Assembly (NCBI RefSeq): GCF_030848805.1
Contig: NW_027269970.1
Span: 186,001 to 250,000, forward strand
Reading direction: 5' to 3'
Length of the DNA: 64,000 nt
From: Temnothorax longispinosus
Taxonomy: Eukaryota; Arthropoda; Insecta; Hymenoptera; Formicidae
This document shows positions 10,911 through 22,585 of this stretch, in pieces (within the stretch, counting starts at the first letter, position 1; each line of letters opens with the position of its first letter). The notes under the pieces were generated by a model. It worked only from the letters and a program-made list of their open reading frames with translations, had not been told where the DNA came from and did not search any database. The position numbers and the translations under genes were made by a program.

Positions 10911-11327
10911 TATACAGAGTGCTCCGGATTTTACCCGACAAACTGCGGGAGTATATTCTACAAGTGCAAATAAGAAAAAAATTTTATATGAAGTTTGGCT
11001 AGAAATGCTTTATGACAAAGTTGTAAATAATTATTGAAACGGAACGTGAAATAGGTAAAAATTATTATCTATTTTGATGACTCTTATTTTTTAAAGTTCC
11101 CCATAAGTAAAAATCAAGAGCGTTAAATTTGGCGATCTCCCCAAATTTAAGTCAGAGAAGGTCAGAGAACCATTATTACCTATTTCATGTTCCGTTTCAA
11201 TATTTGTTTATAACTTTGTTTATAATAAAGCATTTCTAGCCAAATTTCATATAATATTTTTTTCTTATTTTTACTTGTAGAATATGCTCCCGCAGTTTAT
11301 CGGGTAAAACCCGGGGCGCTCTGTATA
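10911..11327. mobile_element. MITE with ~155-bp terminal inverted repeats
   Basis: The left end TATACAGAGTGCTCCGG is complementary to the right end GCGCTCTGTATA. Complementarity continues for about 155 bp per arm: CAAACTGCGGGAG/CTCCCGCAGTTTA, GGCTAGAAATGCTTTA and CGTTCCGTTTCAAT are all mirrored. TA or TATA flanks both ends. No ORF. Probably a Tc1/mariner-type nonautonomous element. Confidence 0.85.
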
Positions 11328-11458
11328 AAATAATGATAGTATTATATCATATATAATTATATTACTGGTTTTAGAAAGATATATATGCATGTAAAATAAG
11401 AAAATATATAAAATTACACGTAAAGCAATTTATAAAAATTTCAAATATAATTACACAC

Positions 11459-13487
11459 TGTGACGTTGCGGCTCGCCGCACCGTCGCGGCGCCCCGCCGC
11501 CGTCACAAGGCGCGGAATTTCGCGCCCAGGGACGGACCAGGGAGGCAACGACGAGATCTCCAGGGGTCGTATTTAATCGCGTTTCCGCATTTTGTTTACT
11601 TTTTTTGTTTCTTTTGCAATGTAATACGCGCGGCACCTCACCCACACCACGGCAAACCTTCGAGGGAGTATTTGGCGAAGGAAATCAAGGACGATCGATA
11701 ACCCAGGAGGGGTGGCAAACGCGGAAGCAGCAGAGATCGCGGGCTGGCGAGAGCAACGCGGCAGGCGGGCGGCACGTACGGCAGCGACGGACGAGGCCGC
11801 CGATAGCGGGGCCCCAAGCGCTTGGGTAAACACCTGGCTTCAGCAAATGATCTCCACAAAACATCGACCTACGGGGTGGCTGGCCACCGCCCCAGGGTCA
11901 AACCGGAGGCACACCGGCACGAGCAAAGTTCCGTCCGCCGCTAAGGACAAAAATTTGAGGAGTCGCACGCCGCCGAGGGACCGTTGCCCGCCCCCGAAGG
12001 ATCTCGTATCGACAGCACTGCGCCGGGACACCGCGGGCTTGCAAGCTCGCGCCCGATTAGCTCGCGCGCCCCTCAGGAAGGGGTACCGTATCGATTCCGC
12101 AATCGAGCGGGTTTAGCGTTTCACTCTCTGGTCGTCCGTCGGCAAGATACGTTTTGTAAGATACGCGATAGCCACCCCGAGTCGGGTATTTCGATAATTG
12201 TCTGGCGGATCGAGGATCGTTGGAGGAAGGTGACGGCGAGGAGCCCAGGAGGAGGCATATCACCGGTGAGGTTGCCCGTAAATCGCGTTATGTAAAGCCA
12301 CGACACCGCCCTCCGGTGCACGCTCTCGCTCGGGATAACGCATGTTAAGATCGAGTGTAATTTCGCGATCGATAACGAGAGCGAAGGGCTTCGGGATGGT
12401 ATCGTGGCCGCGGAACCGTGGTACGAGCGTTATGGCGAATCCCTGGAGATCGCGATAGGCGTTAATGAGTTCGATATCGCGAGTATATTGCGTTGTCCTC
12501 GCGACCTTGGGGTACGGCCGCATACGGGCCGGTGTTTCGTCAATTGCGTTACCGTTTCTTCGCGTCGGGAAATTCTTTTGTTCGAGCGTCGGTGTTAGCG
12601 TGTCGATTTGTGTTCGGATCTCGTTATTACGGGTGATAATTGTGCTCTCGCGTTGAGAAACTTGCGTCCGGTAGTAATCGCGTTACGTCCTATGGCGTCC
12701 CGGCTCGTGATAATCTCGAATTTTGCGTTGGAATGTCGATGGCATTGTTAATCGCGGTCGAATGTCGTTCCCGCCGATTGATTAATTATGTTAGACTTGT
12801 ATTCGCGTTAAGAAATTACCGGCGTTCACACGCTTCGTGCGTTTAGATGTTACTCGCGTAGTTCTTCCTGGCGATCCGTGGTTATTCGACGCGTACTTCG
12901 AGTCAAAGGTGGTGTGGCCTTCTCCACACCTGGCGCCCAACATTATTAGCGATATCGCGACTGGCTTGGTTAAATGACTCGGCGCCTCCCCGTTGCGCCC
13001 GAGCCGAATATCTCGCGTTAAGTTAAGATATTGCGACAGAGTTTTCGTACGGTTTTCGACTCGAATTATTCATTGTGTGAGAATAGAGCCTTCAGCGTGT
13101 TTATTAGAGACTCAATTTCTTGATTTGTTTATTGAATTTATTTTCTCGACAACCAGTACTCAATAAATGTTATTTTCTTTGTTATCTGACTGAGTATGAA
13201 ATTACCGTGTCACCCCGCCGAAAATCGCGCTGCCCTTCATTAACCCCGCCCGTGATTAGGTCAAGCTAGCCGATTCCCCGCACCTCCACACTTCGTTTTG
13301 CGTCTCGTTTAGGTTTTCGCGATTTCGTGGACGCGAATGTACGCGTCTGGCGCCCAACATTTGGAACATTTCGTGGAGTATCGGAGGTGCGAGGAAATCA
13401 CTGGAGAGGCCAACCATCCCGCTCTCCTAAGTCCTTTTGATCCGGCACACGTCCCGGAGCGGTCCGGGAGTGTAAAAAGTCGTGACA
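11459..13487. mobile_element. GC-rich LTR-like block flanked by ACAC
   Basis: An abrupt GC-rich island between AT-rich flanks. It begins TGTGACGTTGCGG and ends GTCGTGACA, with near-complementary termini and ACAC on both sides (11455-11458, 13488-13491), the duplication size of Gypsy-like elements. AATAAA lies at about 13163. TGGCGCCCAACAT, the primer-site sequence of several insect LTR elements, occurs twice (about 12928 and 13347), suggesting an LTR-element remnant with a deleted interior. Open frames here have no recognisable domain. Confidence 0.5.
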
Positions 13488-13531
13488 ACACATATAGCTA
13501 TTTATCCACATAATGTGTAATGCATATTTAA

Positions 13532-13967
13532 CCTTCCGTGTACGTACGGGTCTACGGCGTCCGAGCCAAAATAATATCTGCTCGTAACTGTAAAACTGGC
13601 AAGACTGCCTCTATTTCTAAAAAAGTAAGTGAGAAAAGGGACTCAAGAGGGACCCAGAGCTGTTACGAAAGATCAATATATCGCCGAATACCGAGCAAGT
13701 CAAGTCTCGCACGGACGTCTCAGACCCATGTATGCACTAGACGTAATATCTTTTTTGTAAGTAATAATTTTGCTAATATTATTGAAAGTTCATTAAAAAT
13801 CAAATATTAAATAAACAAATGGTTATCAAAAAATTATAAAATTGTCAACTACAATGTAGACAGATGTTTTATAAATTTTTTCAGATTTTTTAAAATACTT
13901 TAAGGTAGGGAGCGTTGAACATGACAGACTCACGTATGCACTAAGAAGGTATAAAAAAAACGGAGGG
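13532..13967. mobile_element. piggyBac-type MITE (TTAA-flanked)
   Basis: 436 bp bounded by TTAA at 13528-13531 and 13968-13971. Termini CCTTCCG and CGGAGGG are inverted (6 of 7). A subterminal pair ACGTATGCACTA / ATGTATGCACTAG occurs in direct orientation. TTAA plus CCYTCCG ends fits the piggyBac superfamily; no transposase remains. Confidence 0.7.
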
Positions 13968-14897
13968 TTAATATAAAAGCATTCTTTCATATATTTAATA
14001 TATTCTTGAAGCGTGTGAGAATTTATATTTTATTACTTTGTGTGTCGGTCTCCCGACCACACAATCGGAACGGTACGCGCGCCGCGCGCGCGCCAACCGA
14101 TCACGCGCCGAGCGCGTGGGCCAGACTGCGGCCTGCGAAGCTATACGAGAGAGCCGCCAACAGGTGGCAGACTTTCTCGCGTTTCATTTCCAGTCAGGGC
14201 AGAATAAAAGGCCACACGGCGACGGCTAAGCAGCTTTCGACTGCTCTCAGGCTCACAGCCAAGACCAGGAGAAGTCTTTTGAATAAGAGATCTAGCTACA
14301 TCTCGCCGTCACCTTGCCGCCACCGAAGCTACGGCCACCACCGAGACGAGCTACGCCACTTCGCTTGCCGCCACCGAGACACCCTCAGCCATGGTGTAAG
14401 GATTACATGGTGTGCTCAATTGGTGTCTTTCTTTCTCTAAAATTGTTTCTCTCTCTGCCGCTCACGTCGAATTGTGTAAGCAGTGGTACCACCACTAAAA
14501 GTAACTAGGAAATAGGAAATTTGAACGGATTATGTTGCAAACTGCCTCCTGAAAATGTATTGCAACGATGAATGATATTTGAAGATACGTTGTATTTATT
14601 AGAAATTATTGAAAAGTATTATTGTTTAGGGCTTCAATGATTTCTCAACAAATGGAAAAGTATTAAAGAAGATTAAAAAAAATAATACTTGTAAAGCCTC
14701 ATTGTACAAAGAATGTAATAGTATTAAAATTGCAATACTTTCTTTTTTCGAATGTTTTAATGCTTCTATTTTTTCCTTTGCTGGTTTTGAATGAATTAAC
14801 GCAAAAAGACAGAATTATTGTCATCGATTAATGGCATGAATAAAGCCTAACCTTCTGCCCGATGATAATGTATATATTAAGTATAAAAGCACTCTAG

Positions 14898-14975
14898 TAT
14901 CTTACTGGCTCAAAGGATGTGGCGATAACTTTCGAATGCAGGGGTCATACGTTCGAATCAATTGTTTTTTTTTTA
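14898..14975 (+). other. tRNA-like Pol III promoter remnant (possible SINE head)
   Basis: TGGCTCAAAGG matches the A-box pattern TGGCNNANNGG, and CGTTCGAATCA about 35 bp later matches the B box at most positions. A run of ten T follows, a Pol III terminator. The anticodon stem does not pair, so it is not a functional tRNA. It lies inside the P element. Confidence 0.4.
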
Positions 14976-15934
14976 TTAATTATTTGTTGCCCGTAAAAGT
15001 AACATAACAATTATTAATTTTATATGAAATTGGCGTTTAAAAATATGTATTGGCGAAGTATAATATAACTAATTATAGGTATACATAATCAACGAAAAAT
15101 TAAATTATTGAAATTTAATATAATTTATTAATTATTCCAATTTCATGTATTTTTTTATTCATTATTCTTGATTACATTTCTAATTTCTGTTTCAATAATT
15201 GTACCTATTTAAAATTAATTTGTTTACAACACAAGGTGGTACATTAATAAACCGCTTAAAAGGAAAGTCGATACACGAAAATCAGATCTTTGAAAAAAAA
15301 TTTGTCACACCTTTTACATTTAAAATATTATTACTGATATTTTTGAAGAGAGAGAAGTGATTAATGTTTGTGAAAAGAAATGCAAAGAAGCAAAAATAAT
15401 TAGTATAACAACTTTTATTTGTAACTTTTCTTCTGAAAAAAAGTAGTTGAAAATGTTTAATAACAAGAAATTTAATATTATATTTATATAAATATAATTT
15501 TGACACATTCTTTCAGTGATGTTAGAGTACGCAGGTAAGTACATTTTAGCCACAAACAAACTTGCTATTAATTAAATATTATTCCGTTGTATGTATATAT
15601 ACATATATATATAGATTTGCAGAAAGAGTATGATTATATATACATTACATTATACACATTACATTATACATTACATACACATTATACTCGTGCAATGACA
15701 ACATTAGTTTAATTTACGACACTAGTTTCTTCATTTTCTTCTCCTTCTTTCTTCTCTCTCTGTTTACGTACGATTTTTTGGCATTTTCTTTTATTCGTAT
15801 GTACGTACGTGTTCTCACCAGACACAATAAAACTTCATCAGGTAAGGAAACTTTGTACTCAGCATCCTCTTTTACTAATTTCATTACTTTCCTTATTACG
15901 TAATCTTCTTTTGAAAAATGATGTCCGTGGAAAG

Positions 15935-16512
15935 CTACAAAAATAACGTTGGCACAGCCGATGGTAGTAGGTGACGTTTCTTAACAGGGTCTTTCCGTGC
16001 TCGACCTTGATGAAAGGACTCTTGACTAAAATGAACCGAGCATATCCTTGCTGAAAATAATATAATGTATAAATAATAAAACTTAATACATTGTATTAAA
16101 TATGGCTTTATAATTTTTATTTCAAATTAAAAATTTTTATATTTTGAATTGTAAAATATTTTTACTTATATACATGAACAAAGTGCTAATTTGTTTTTAT
16201 TATTTTCTGTTCATATTAATAACATTTCATGACATTTTTACTCCATTTGTAAATACAAAATTTGAGGTTATGTTAGTAACTAAAAAATATTATTTTTTAT
16301 TCATTTTTATGTTTCAATTAATATACTTTTGCACGTTTATGTACAATATCAAACTTACCAAATTCAACTTTTGGTGGTAAAACATAGCCTCCTATTTTTT
16401 TCAGCCATCCTTCCCGCATCACTTCATTTTTCGGTAGCTGAAAAAAATTCACAGTTTCCTCACGAATCCCCGTTGTTTTATTCCTACAACTTTTAACAAT
16501 ACACCGCACCAT
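15935..16512 (-). pseudogene. P-element transposase N-terminus: two-exon THAP domain
   Basis: Exon 1 (16512 to 16359) begins MVRCIVKSCRNKTTG and ends at a GTAAG donor. Exon 2 (16050 to about 15937) follows a TTTTCAG acceptor and reads ARICSVHFSQESF through LPSAVPTLF. Spliced in phase, this is a complete THAP zinc finger: C-x4-C, W in REGWLKK, C-x2-H 46 residues later, and the AVPTLF box. THAP domains bind the transposon's subterminal DNA. A TAG follows at 15935-15937, or a second donor lies there; I cannot find the RNase H-like catalytic body beyond it. Confidence 0.8.
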
Positions 16513-17491
16513 TTTTATTTTAAATTTATATATTGTCGCAACGCAAACAGACCCACTGTTTAACACAAAACAATGTACCGTACTTCTGAGTGGCATAAGC
16601 GGCATGAGTGTGACGATGCATGAACATGTGCCAATATTACAACACCAAAAATGTTTTACTTCTAGACGTTGGCTACTCTGTTTACACAATTCGACACGAG
16701 TGACGTCATTACCCGAATCCCCACAGGCAATTGAGCACACCATGTAATCCTTACACCATGCCCTCAGCGGCCCCTGGACTACCGTCCAGGCCACCCGTGG
16801 AAGCCCGTCCCGCTCCAGCTCTCGCCGGTGCGACTGACTCGTCCTCCACGCACACTCATCTCAACGTGGGACGTGAAAGTCCGGCGCTACACTCCTCCTC
16901 GACTGTCGTGGACGGTGCCTCCACTCCTGTCGCCTCTGCCGCCATCACCTACCGAGCGGGCACATCAGGGAACGCAGACCATCCCTCCGGCGCGCGTGCA
17001 CCGAGGCGTGCAACACCAGCCTCCACGCGACACTCAGGAGGTACAAACCGACCAGGAGTGGGAGGTCACCTCCTCACAAGGGACGCAGTCCGACGAGCCC
17101 CCGGCACTAGCGTCGGAGTCCACACAGACCGAGGAGACGGAGCAGTCCCACACTCCACCGAGGACACCGCCGGCTTGGCGGAAATACAGCTCCTTCCGGA
17201 GGACTAAAATGCAGCTGAGCATCATTTGGCGTGAGCGCCTCCGAGAGTAGGAGACGAAGAAACCAATCGGCCCTTCTCAGGGCCACCGCACAAGAAAAAC
17301 CCAAACGGCCCTTCTCAGGGCCTCCTTCAGCACACTGACACACAAACATATGTAATATAGGACAGTAAAATAAACGACCTATTTATTATACATCTGTCTC
17401 TCAGCTCACTCGACAATCCTTCTCACGCTGCGGCATCTCCTCTGCGAAGGGCACGCGACGCCCAAGCGAAAGTGGCATAGCGGCCACAAAT

Positions 17492-17506
17492 TGGTGACCC
17501 CGACGT
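17492..17506 (+). other. tRNA-Trp primer binding site
   Basis: TGGTGACCCCGACGT is complementary to the CCA-bearing 3' end of insect tRNA-Trp. It starts three bases after the 5' LTR end. Confidence 0.8.
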
Positions 17507-17521
17507 CGGAGAGGAAGACCA

Positions 17522-18370
17522 ATGTCAACAGCGAATAACACCGTCGAGATAGAGAGCGACGACGAGTACAAAGATATGGAGGAAATCAACGCGAAGAGGT
17601 TGTCAATTCGACTTCCCCCTTTTTAGCCGGAAGAACCCGAGCTTTGGTTCGCGCAGCTAGAGGGCCAATTCGCCCTATGCGAGATCAAAGAAGACGATGC
17701 CAAGTACGCATACGTCATCTCGCGGATCCAGCCGAAACAAGCCAAGGAAATCAAAGATGTCATCACGCATCCCCCGGCAGAGCATAAATACGAGGCAATC
17801 AAGAAGGCGCTGATCCAGAGGCTCACGGACTCACAGGGGCAACGGATCAGGCAGCTACTAGAGCACGAGGAGCTAGAAGACAGGAAGCCATCGCAATTTC
17901 TCCGGCACTTATCGACACTAGCCGGGACCACCGTCTCGAGTGAACTCCTACGAACGCTCTGGTTAGGGCGACTACCCCCACAAACACAAGCTATCTTGGC
18001 TACACGAACAAAAAATAGACTGGAAGATGTAGCGGATCAGGCGGACCGAATACGCGAGGTCGACAGCAAGTCGCTCGTCCTGGCGACAACCGCGCCAACG
18101 CCCACAAGCACAACCGCAAACACGGACAAGGCACAAGGGGACGCGCTGAGCAAACAAATAGCAGCACTCACTCTGCAAGTGGAGAAGATGGTCAAATCCA
18201 TCCAAGCACAAGGCAGAAACCGTCAGAGAAATCGCAGTCGAAGTCGCCAACGCAGCAAGACACCCCGCCGAGACGGAGTGTGCTACTACCACCGCCGTTT
18301 CGGAGCGGAGGCACAGAAGTGTACTCAACCGTGCACATTCAAGGCGGAAAACAAGGAGAGCAGTCATTGA
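17522..18370 (+). pseudogene. CsRn1-type gag
   Basis: Starts at ATG 17522, soon after the primer site. An in-frame TAG near 17622 interrupts LPPF*PEEPELWFAQLE. The capsid-like region continues to LATRTKNRLEDVADQADRI. After a basic segment with RNRSRSRQRSKTPRR, the finger CYYHRRFGAEAQKCTQPC has a C-x3-H-x9-C-x3-C spacing, the CHCC type characteristic of this clade. Gag would form the virus-like particle and bind RNA. It overlaps the pol frame by about 90 bp, in a -1 relation, suggesting programmed frameshifting in the ancestor. Confidence 0.8.
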
Positions 18371-19071
18371 AGGCGGCCAATGACAACAACTCTGGATCCC
18401 GCCGCCTGTACGTCACAGACCGCACGACCCAGAAGAGATACCTCATAGATACCGGATCAGATGTCAGCGTATTTCCTTACATCAGTACTCAGGGAGAGAG
18501 AAAAGCAGGAGTTTATCAACTCTTTGCGGCAAACGGATCCGTAATAGAAACATATGGATTCACCACTCTGCAACCAGATTTCGGATTGAGAAGAGCACAC
18601 CCATGGCGATTCATCGTCGCAGACGTAACAGTACCAATAATCGGGTCAGACTTCTTGTCGTACTATCACCTGCTACCGGACGTTAGAAATAAGAAGCTAA
18701 TCGACGGGCAGACAGGACTCGCGGCGCCCGGATCCACTGGCACGAGCAAGCTGACATCAATAAAGACACTGAGGATAGAAACGGGATATCATGATATCCT
18801 GGCCAAGTATCCAGGAATCATGAACTCCAGCACCAAGACCAAGATTGAAAAGCACGGCACCACACATCACATTAAAACAACGAAAGGTCAACCAGAGGCC
18901 TGTCGTCCACGCCGACTGGCCCCGGACAAACTCCAAGCGGCCAAAACAGAGTTCAACCTCCTACTACAAGAAGGGATAATAAGGCCTTCAAAAAGCCCGT
19001 GGGCATCACCACTCCACATGTACCGAAAGAAAATGGTACATGGCGAGCCTGCGGAGACTACCGCAGAGTGA
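18280..19071 (+). pseudogene. Gypsy protease and start of reverse transcriptase
   Basis: In the -1 frame relative to gag. The protease site LIDTGSDVSVFP lies near nt 18445 with the IIGSDFL flap/C-terminal motif near 18640. The RT begins with KHGTTHHIKT, PDKLQAAKTEFNLLL and GIIRPSKSPWASPLH. The frame then shifts near nt 19005-19020 and the last ~20 residues are missense. Confidence 0.85.
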
Positions 19072-20117
19072 ACGCCAGAACAGAGCCCGACAGGTACCCA
19101 GTACCTCACATTGAAGATTTTGCGCAAACTTTCCACGGGAAGCGGATCTTCAGTACATTGGACCTTGTACGGGCGTACAATCAAATACCCGTAAACCCGG
19201 ACGACATACCAAAAACGGCGATTACTACGCCCTTTGGCTTATTCGAGTTCCTATACATGCCATTTGGACTTCGCAACGCAGCACAGACGTTCCGGAGGTT
19301 CATAGACGAAATACTGAGGGGCCTCAACTTCTGTTATGCCTACATCATCGTAGCATCCAACACGGAAGAAGAACACAAAGACCACCTACGCTAATTGTTC
19401 GAAAGATTAGAACAGTACGGAATAAAAGTCAATCCTGCAAAATGCATATTCGGCGTGAAGCAAGTAAAGTTCCTGGGATACCTGGTATCAGCCGAGGGTA
19501 CCACACCCCTACCAGAGAAAGTAGAGGCAATCCGGAAATTTTCCAAACCTCAGACTATAAAGCAGCTACGACGATTCTTGGGCACGATAAACTTTTACCG
19601 CCGTTTCATTCCAGGCGCAGCAAAGGATCAGGCCCTGTTGAATGAGATGCTCAAGGGGCCTCGGATGAAAGGCAAAATATCAGTCCCATGGACAGCAGAA
19701 ACGGAGAAGGCTTTCCAGAGCTGCAAGGATAGTCTATCTAGAGCTACCGTACTGGCACACCCGGACCTGAGAGCAGAACTAGCAGTAATAACGGACGCCT
19801 CAGAGATGGCAATAGGAGCAGTAATGCAGCAGAGGACGAACGAGGGATGGCAGCCACTCGCGTTCCTGAGTAAGAAGCTCAACCGCGCACAGACAAAGTA
19901 CAGCCCGTACGATCGCGAGCTCCTAGGGATATACACGGCGATAAAACACTTCAGGCACATGCTCGAAGAAAGGAACTTCGTGGTATACACCGACCACAAG
20001 CCTTTGACATACGCCCTCAACCAAGATCCTCTACGAAGCTCACCACGGCAGACACGACACCTCGAATATATTGCACAGTTCACCACGGACATACGTCAGG
20101 AAAAGACAATGTCGTAG
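18999..20117 (+). pseudogene. Gypsy reverse transcriptase and RNase H, active site deleted
   Basis: Frame 3, with a TAA at 19392-19394 in the middle. RT motifs: GDYRRVNARTEPDRYP, FSTLDLVRAYNQIPV, TPFGLFEFLYMPFGLRNAAQ. The expected YIDD box is replaced by CYAYIIVAS at about nt 19335: two aspartates appear to have been removed by a 6-bp in-frame deletion. Downstream, FLGYLVSAEG, the thumb and RNase H (VITDASEMAIGAV, DRELLGIYTAIKHFR, YTDHKPL) are intact up to a shift near nt 20100. A polymerase lacking this pair cannot coordinate the catalytic metals. Confidence 0.88.
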
Positions 20118-20134
20118 CCGACGCATTATCGAGG

Positions 20135-20908
20135 GTGGATGCAGTACACCAGGCCATCGACTTCGAAGCACTGGCCAGATCACAGAAGGAAGAACCAGAA
20201 ACGAAAGAGCTAAAAGAGAACAGCAAATCACTGCGGCTCACAGAGATCCCCGTCCCAGGAAGCAAGGCAACCATACTATGCGACACGTCCACGCCAACAG
20301 CCCGACCTTACGTGACAAAGCCATACAGACAGCAGGTCTTTCAATCCCTGCATGGCTTGTCGCACCCAGGAACGAAGGCAACGGCTAGGATGGTAGCAGA
20401 GCGTTATGTGTGGCCTGGGATCCAGAAAGATTGCAAGCAGTGGGCACAAGCATGCACCCATTGCCAGAGATCTAAGATTACAAGACACAACAACTCGCCA
20501 GTTGGAAACTTCAGAACTCCGACGAGGAGATTCGAACACATACACGTCGACCTGGTGGGACCTCTTCCAATGTCAAAAGAATACAAGTATTGCCTAACTA
20601 TCATCGACCGATTCACACGTTGGCCGGAAGCAATCCCGGTGCCCGACATAACGGCAGAAACAGTAGCCGAACACATATTTAGAGAGTGGATAGCGAGATA
20701 CGGCACTCCAACCAGGATAACAATGGACCAAGGACGCCAGTTTGAAGCAGACCTCTTTCAAAGATTAACACGCTTGACTGGGTCCAATCACATCCGGACA
20801 ACAGCCTACCACCCAGCAGCTAACGGGATGGTAGAGAGATTTCATCGACAAATGAAAGCGGCTATAAAGTGCCATGAAACCACACACTGGACGGAAGTAT
20901 TACATTAG
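20135..20908 (+). pseudogene. Gypsy integrase
   Basis: Frame 2. The zinc-binding HHCC domain (HGLSHPGTKATARMV, CTHCQRSK) precedes the catalytic core: HVDLVGPLP (first D), TMDQGRQFEADLF (second D) and HPAANGMVERFHRQ (E). The frame ends at TAG (about 20906) where it meets the C-terminal piece in frame 1. Its RNase H neighbour upstream joins by a frameshift near nt 20100-20135. Confidence 0.88.
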
Positions 20909-20925
20909 TATTACCAGTAATACTA

Positions 20926-21342
20926 ATGGGCATCAGGGCAGCTTGGAAGGAGGACCTAAACGCAACACCAGCGGAACTAGTGTTTGGAGAATCAATCTGC
21001 CTACCAGGACAATTCCGAAGCACGCAAGAGACAACAAGTAAAGCAGACACAGAAGACCTGATAACGAGATTGAAGCAAACAATAAATCGGCTAAGCCCGA
21101 AAATCAAACGTCATGGTCAGAGATCCACATTTGTCTTCAAGAACATGCAAACAACTCCAAGAGTGTTCTTAAGGCATGACGCGCCAAATGGAGCATTACA
21201 ACCTCCTCCGTATGACGGCCCATACGAAGTGGCAAACCGAGGTGAAAAAACCTTCAAACTAAAAATTAATGGTAGAACTATCAATATTTCAATAAATTGC
21301 ATCAAACCGGCCTACACCTTGGAGGAGGACAGCCACAGTTAA
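20926..21342 (+). pseudogene. Gypsy integrase C-terminal domain
   Basis: Continues the integrase with AWKEDLNATPAELVFGE, the basic linker and a GPYEVANRGEKTFKLKINGR fold typical of the integrase C-terminal SH3-like domain. It ends at TAA, about 140 bp before the 3' LTR. No chromodomain or env ORF follows. Confidence 0.8.
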
Positions 21343-21482
21343 ACAGCCAAGGAGGACGAAAACAAAACAAAGCGGAAGGATCAACCAACCGCAGAGATCA
21401 AAACCAGACCCGGGAGGACATCAAGGCCTCCGGTCCGATTCAACCTCGCCTAACCGGGCTCACCCTCAACCAGGGGGGGTCC

Positions 21483-22585
21483 TGTGGCGGTCTCCCGACC
21501 ACACAATCGGAACGGTACGCGCGCCGCGCGCGCGCCAACCGATCACGCGCCGAGCGCGTGGGCCAGACTACGGCCCGCGAAGCTAAACGAGAGTGCCGCC
21601 AACAGGTGGCAGACTTTCTCGCGTTTCATTTCCAGTCAGGGAAGAATAAAAGGCCACACGGCGACGGCCTAGGCAGCTTTCGACTGCTCTCAGGCTCACA
21701 GCCAAGACCAGGAGAAGTCTTTTGGGATAAGAGATCTAGCTACATCTCGACGTTACCTTGCCGCCGCCGAAGCTACGGCCACCACCGAGACGAGCCGCGC
21801 CACTCCGCTTGCCGCCACCGAGACACCCTCAGCGGCCCCTGGACTACCGTCCAGGCCACACGTGGAAGCTCGTCCCGCTCCAGCTCTCGCCGGTGCGACT
21901 GACTCGTCCTCCACGCACACTCATCTCAACGTGGGACGTGAGAGTCCGGCGCTACACTTCTCCTCGACTGTCGTGGACGGTGCCTCCACTCCTGTCGCCT
22001 CTGCCGCCATCACCGACCGAGCGGGCACATCAGGGAACGCAGACCATCCCTCCGGCGCGCGTGCACCGAGGCGTGCAACACCAGCCTCCACGCGACACGC
22101 AGGAGGTACAAACCGACCAGGAGTGGGAGGTCAAGGGACGCAGACCGACGAGCCACCGGCACTAGCGTCGGAGTCCACACAGACCGAGGAGACGGAGCAG
22201 TCCCACACTCCACCGGGGACACCGCCGGCTTGGCGGAAATACAACTCCTTCCGGAGGACTAAAACGCAGCCGAGCATCATCTGGCGTGAGCGCCTCCGAG
22301 AGTAGGAGAAGAAGAAACCAATCGGCCCTTCTCAGGGCCACAGCACAAGAAGAACCCAAACGGCCCTTTTCAGGGCCGCCTCCACGGCCCTTCTCAGGGC
22401 CTCCTTCAGCACACTGACACACAAACATATGTAATATAGGACAGTAGAATAAACGACCTATTTATTATATACATCTGTTTCTCAGCTCACTCGACAATCC
22501 TTCTCACGCTGCGGCATATCCTCTGCGAAGGGCACGCGACGTCCAAGCGAAAGTGGCATAGCGGCCACAAATTGTGACGGCCACA
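21483..22585 (+). repeat. 3' LTR of CsRn1-like element
   Basis: Starts TGTGGCGGTCTCCCG and matches the 5' LTR through GCGGCCACA (22569). Sixteen further bases end in a second GGCCACA, followed by CTTTG at 22586-22590. Either position could be the true end; TGTGGC/GCCACA are perfect inverted termini in both cases. It contains three CGGCCCTTYTCAGGGC-type repeats, where the 5' LTR has two. Confidence 0.88.

Larger units (their letters stand above)
14390..16760 (-). mobile_element. P-superfamily DNA transposon with THAP gene
   Basis: 2371 bp with 33-bp perfect terminal inverted repeats (14390-14422 and 16728-16760) beginning CATGGTGTAAGGATTACATG. The 8-bp target duplication CCCTCAGC lies at 14382-14389 and 16761-16768. 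An 8-bp duplication, a ~31-bp TIR starting CATG and an N-terminal THAP domain are the known signature of P elements. The uninterrupted 3' LTR at about 21830 shows the empty site. Most of the transposase body is missing or unrecognisable between 14450 and 15900, so this is an internally decayed copy. Confidence 0.9.
14041..17488 (+). repeat. 5' LTR of CsRn1-like element, interrupted
   Basis: Segments 14041-14389 and 16761-17488, after removal of the P element and one 8-bp duplication, match the 3' LTR almost throughout. TGTGTCGG begins it and GCGGCCACA ends it. Near the end are CGGCCCTTCTCAGGGC repeats and AATAAA at about 17369. Confidence 0.88.
14041..22585 (+). mobile_element. Gypsy LTR retrotransposon, CsRn1-like, with nested P element
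   Basis: LTRs of about 1.1 kb flank gag, protease, RT, RNase H and integrase. The primer site TGGTGACCCCGACGT at 17492 matches the 3' end of tRNA-Trp, and the gag finger is of CHCC rather than CCHC form; both are known traits of the CsRn1 clade. CTTTG occurs on each side (14036-14040, 22586-22590) and may be the target duplication. Stops, frameshifts and loss of the RT active site make it dead. A P-superfamily transposon (14390-16760) sits in the 5' LTR. Confidence 0.88.

Noticed and set aside
11573..12846. Many overlapping GC-rich ORFs
   Set aside because: All six frames are partly open because of base composition, and no frame shows a recognisable motif.
16318..16794. 158-residue protein starting in the LTR/TIR
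   Set aside because: The real start is the MVRC methionine at 16512; upstream codons are TIR and LTR sequence, and the last five codons are intron.
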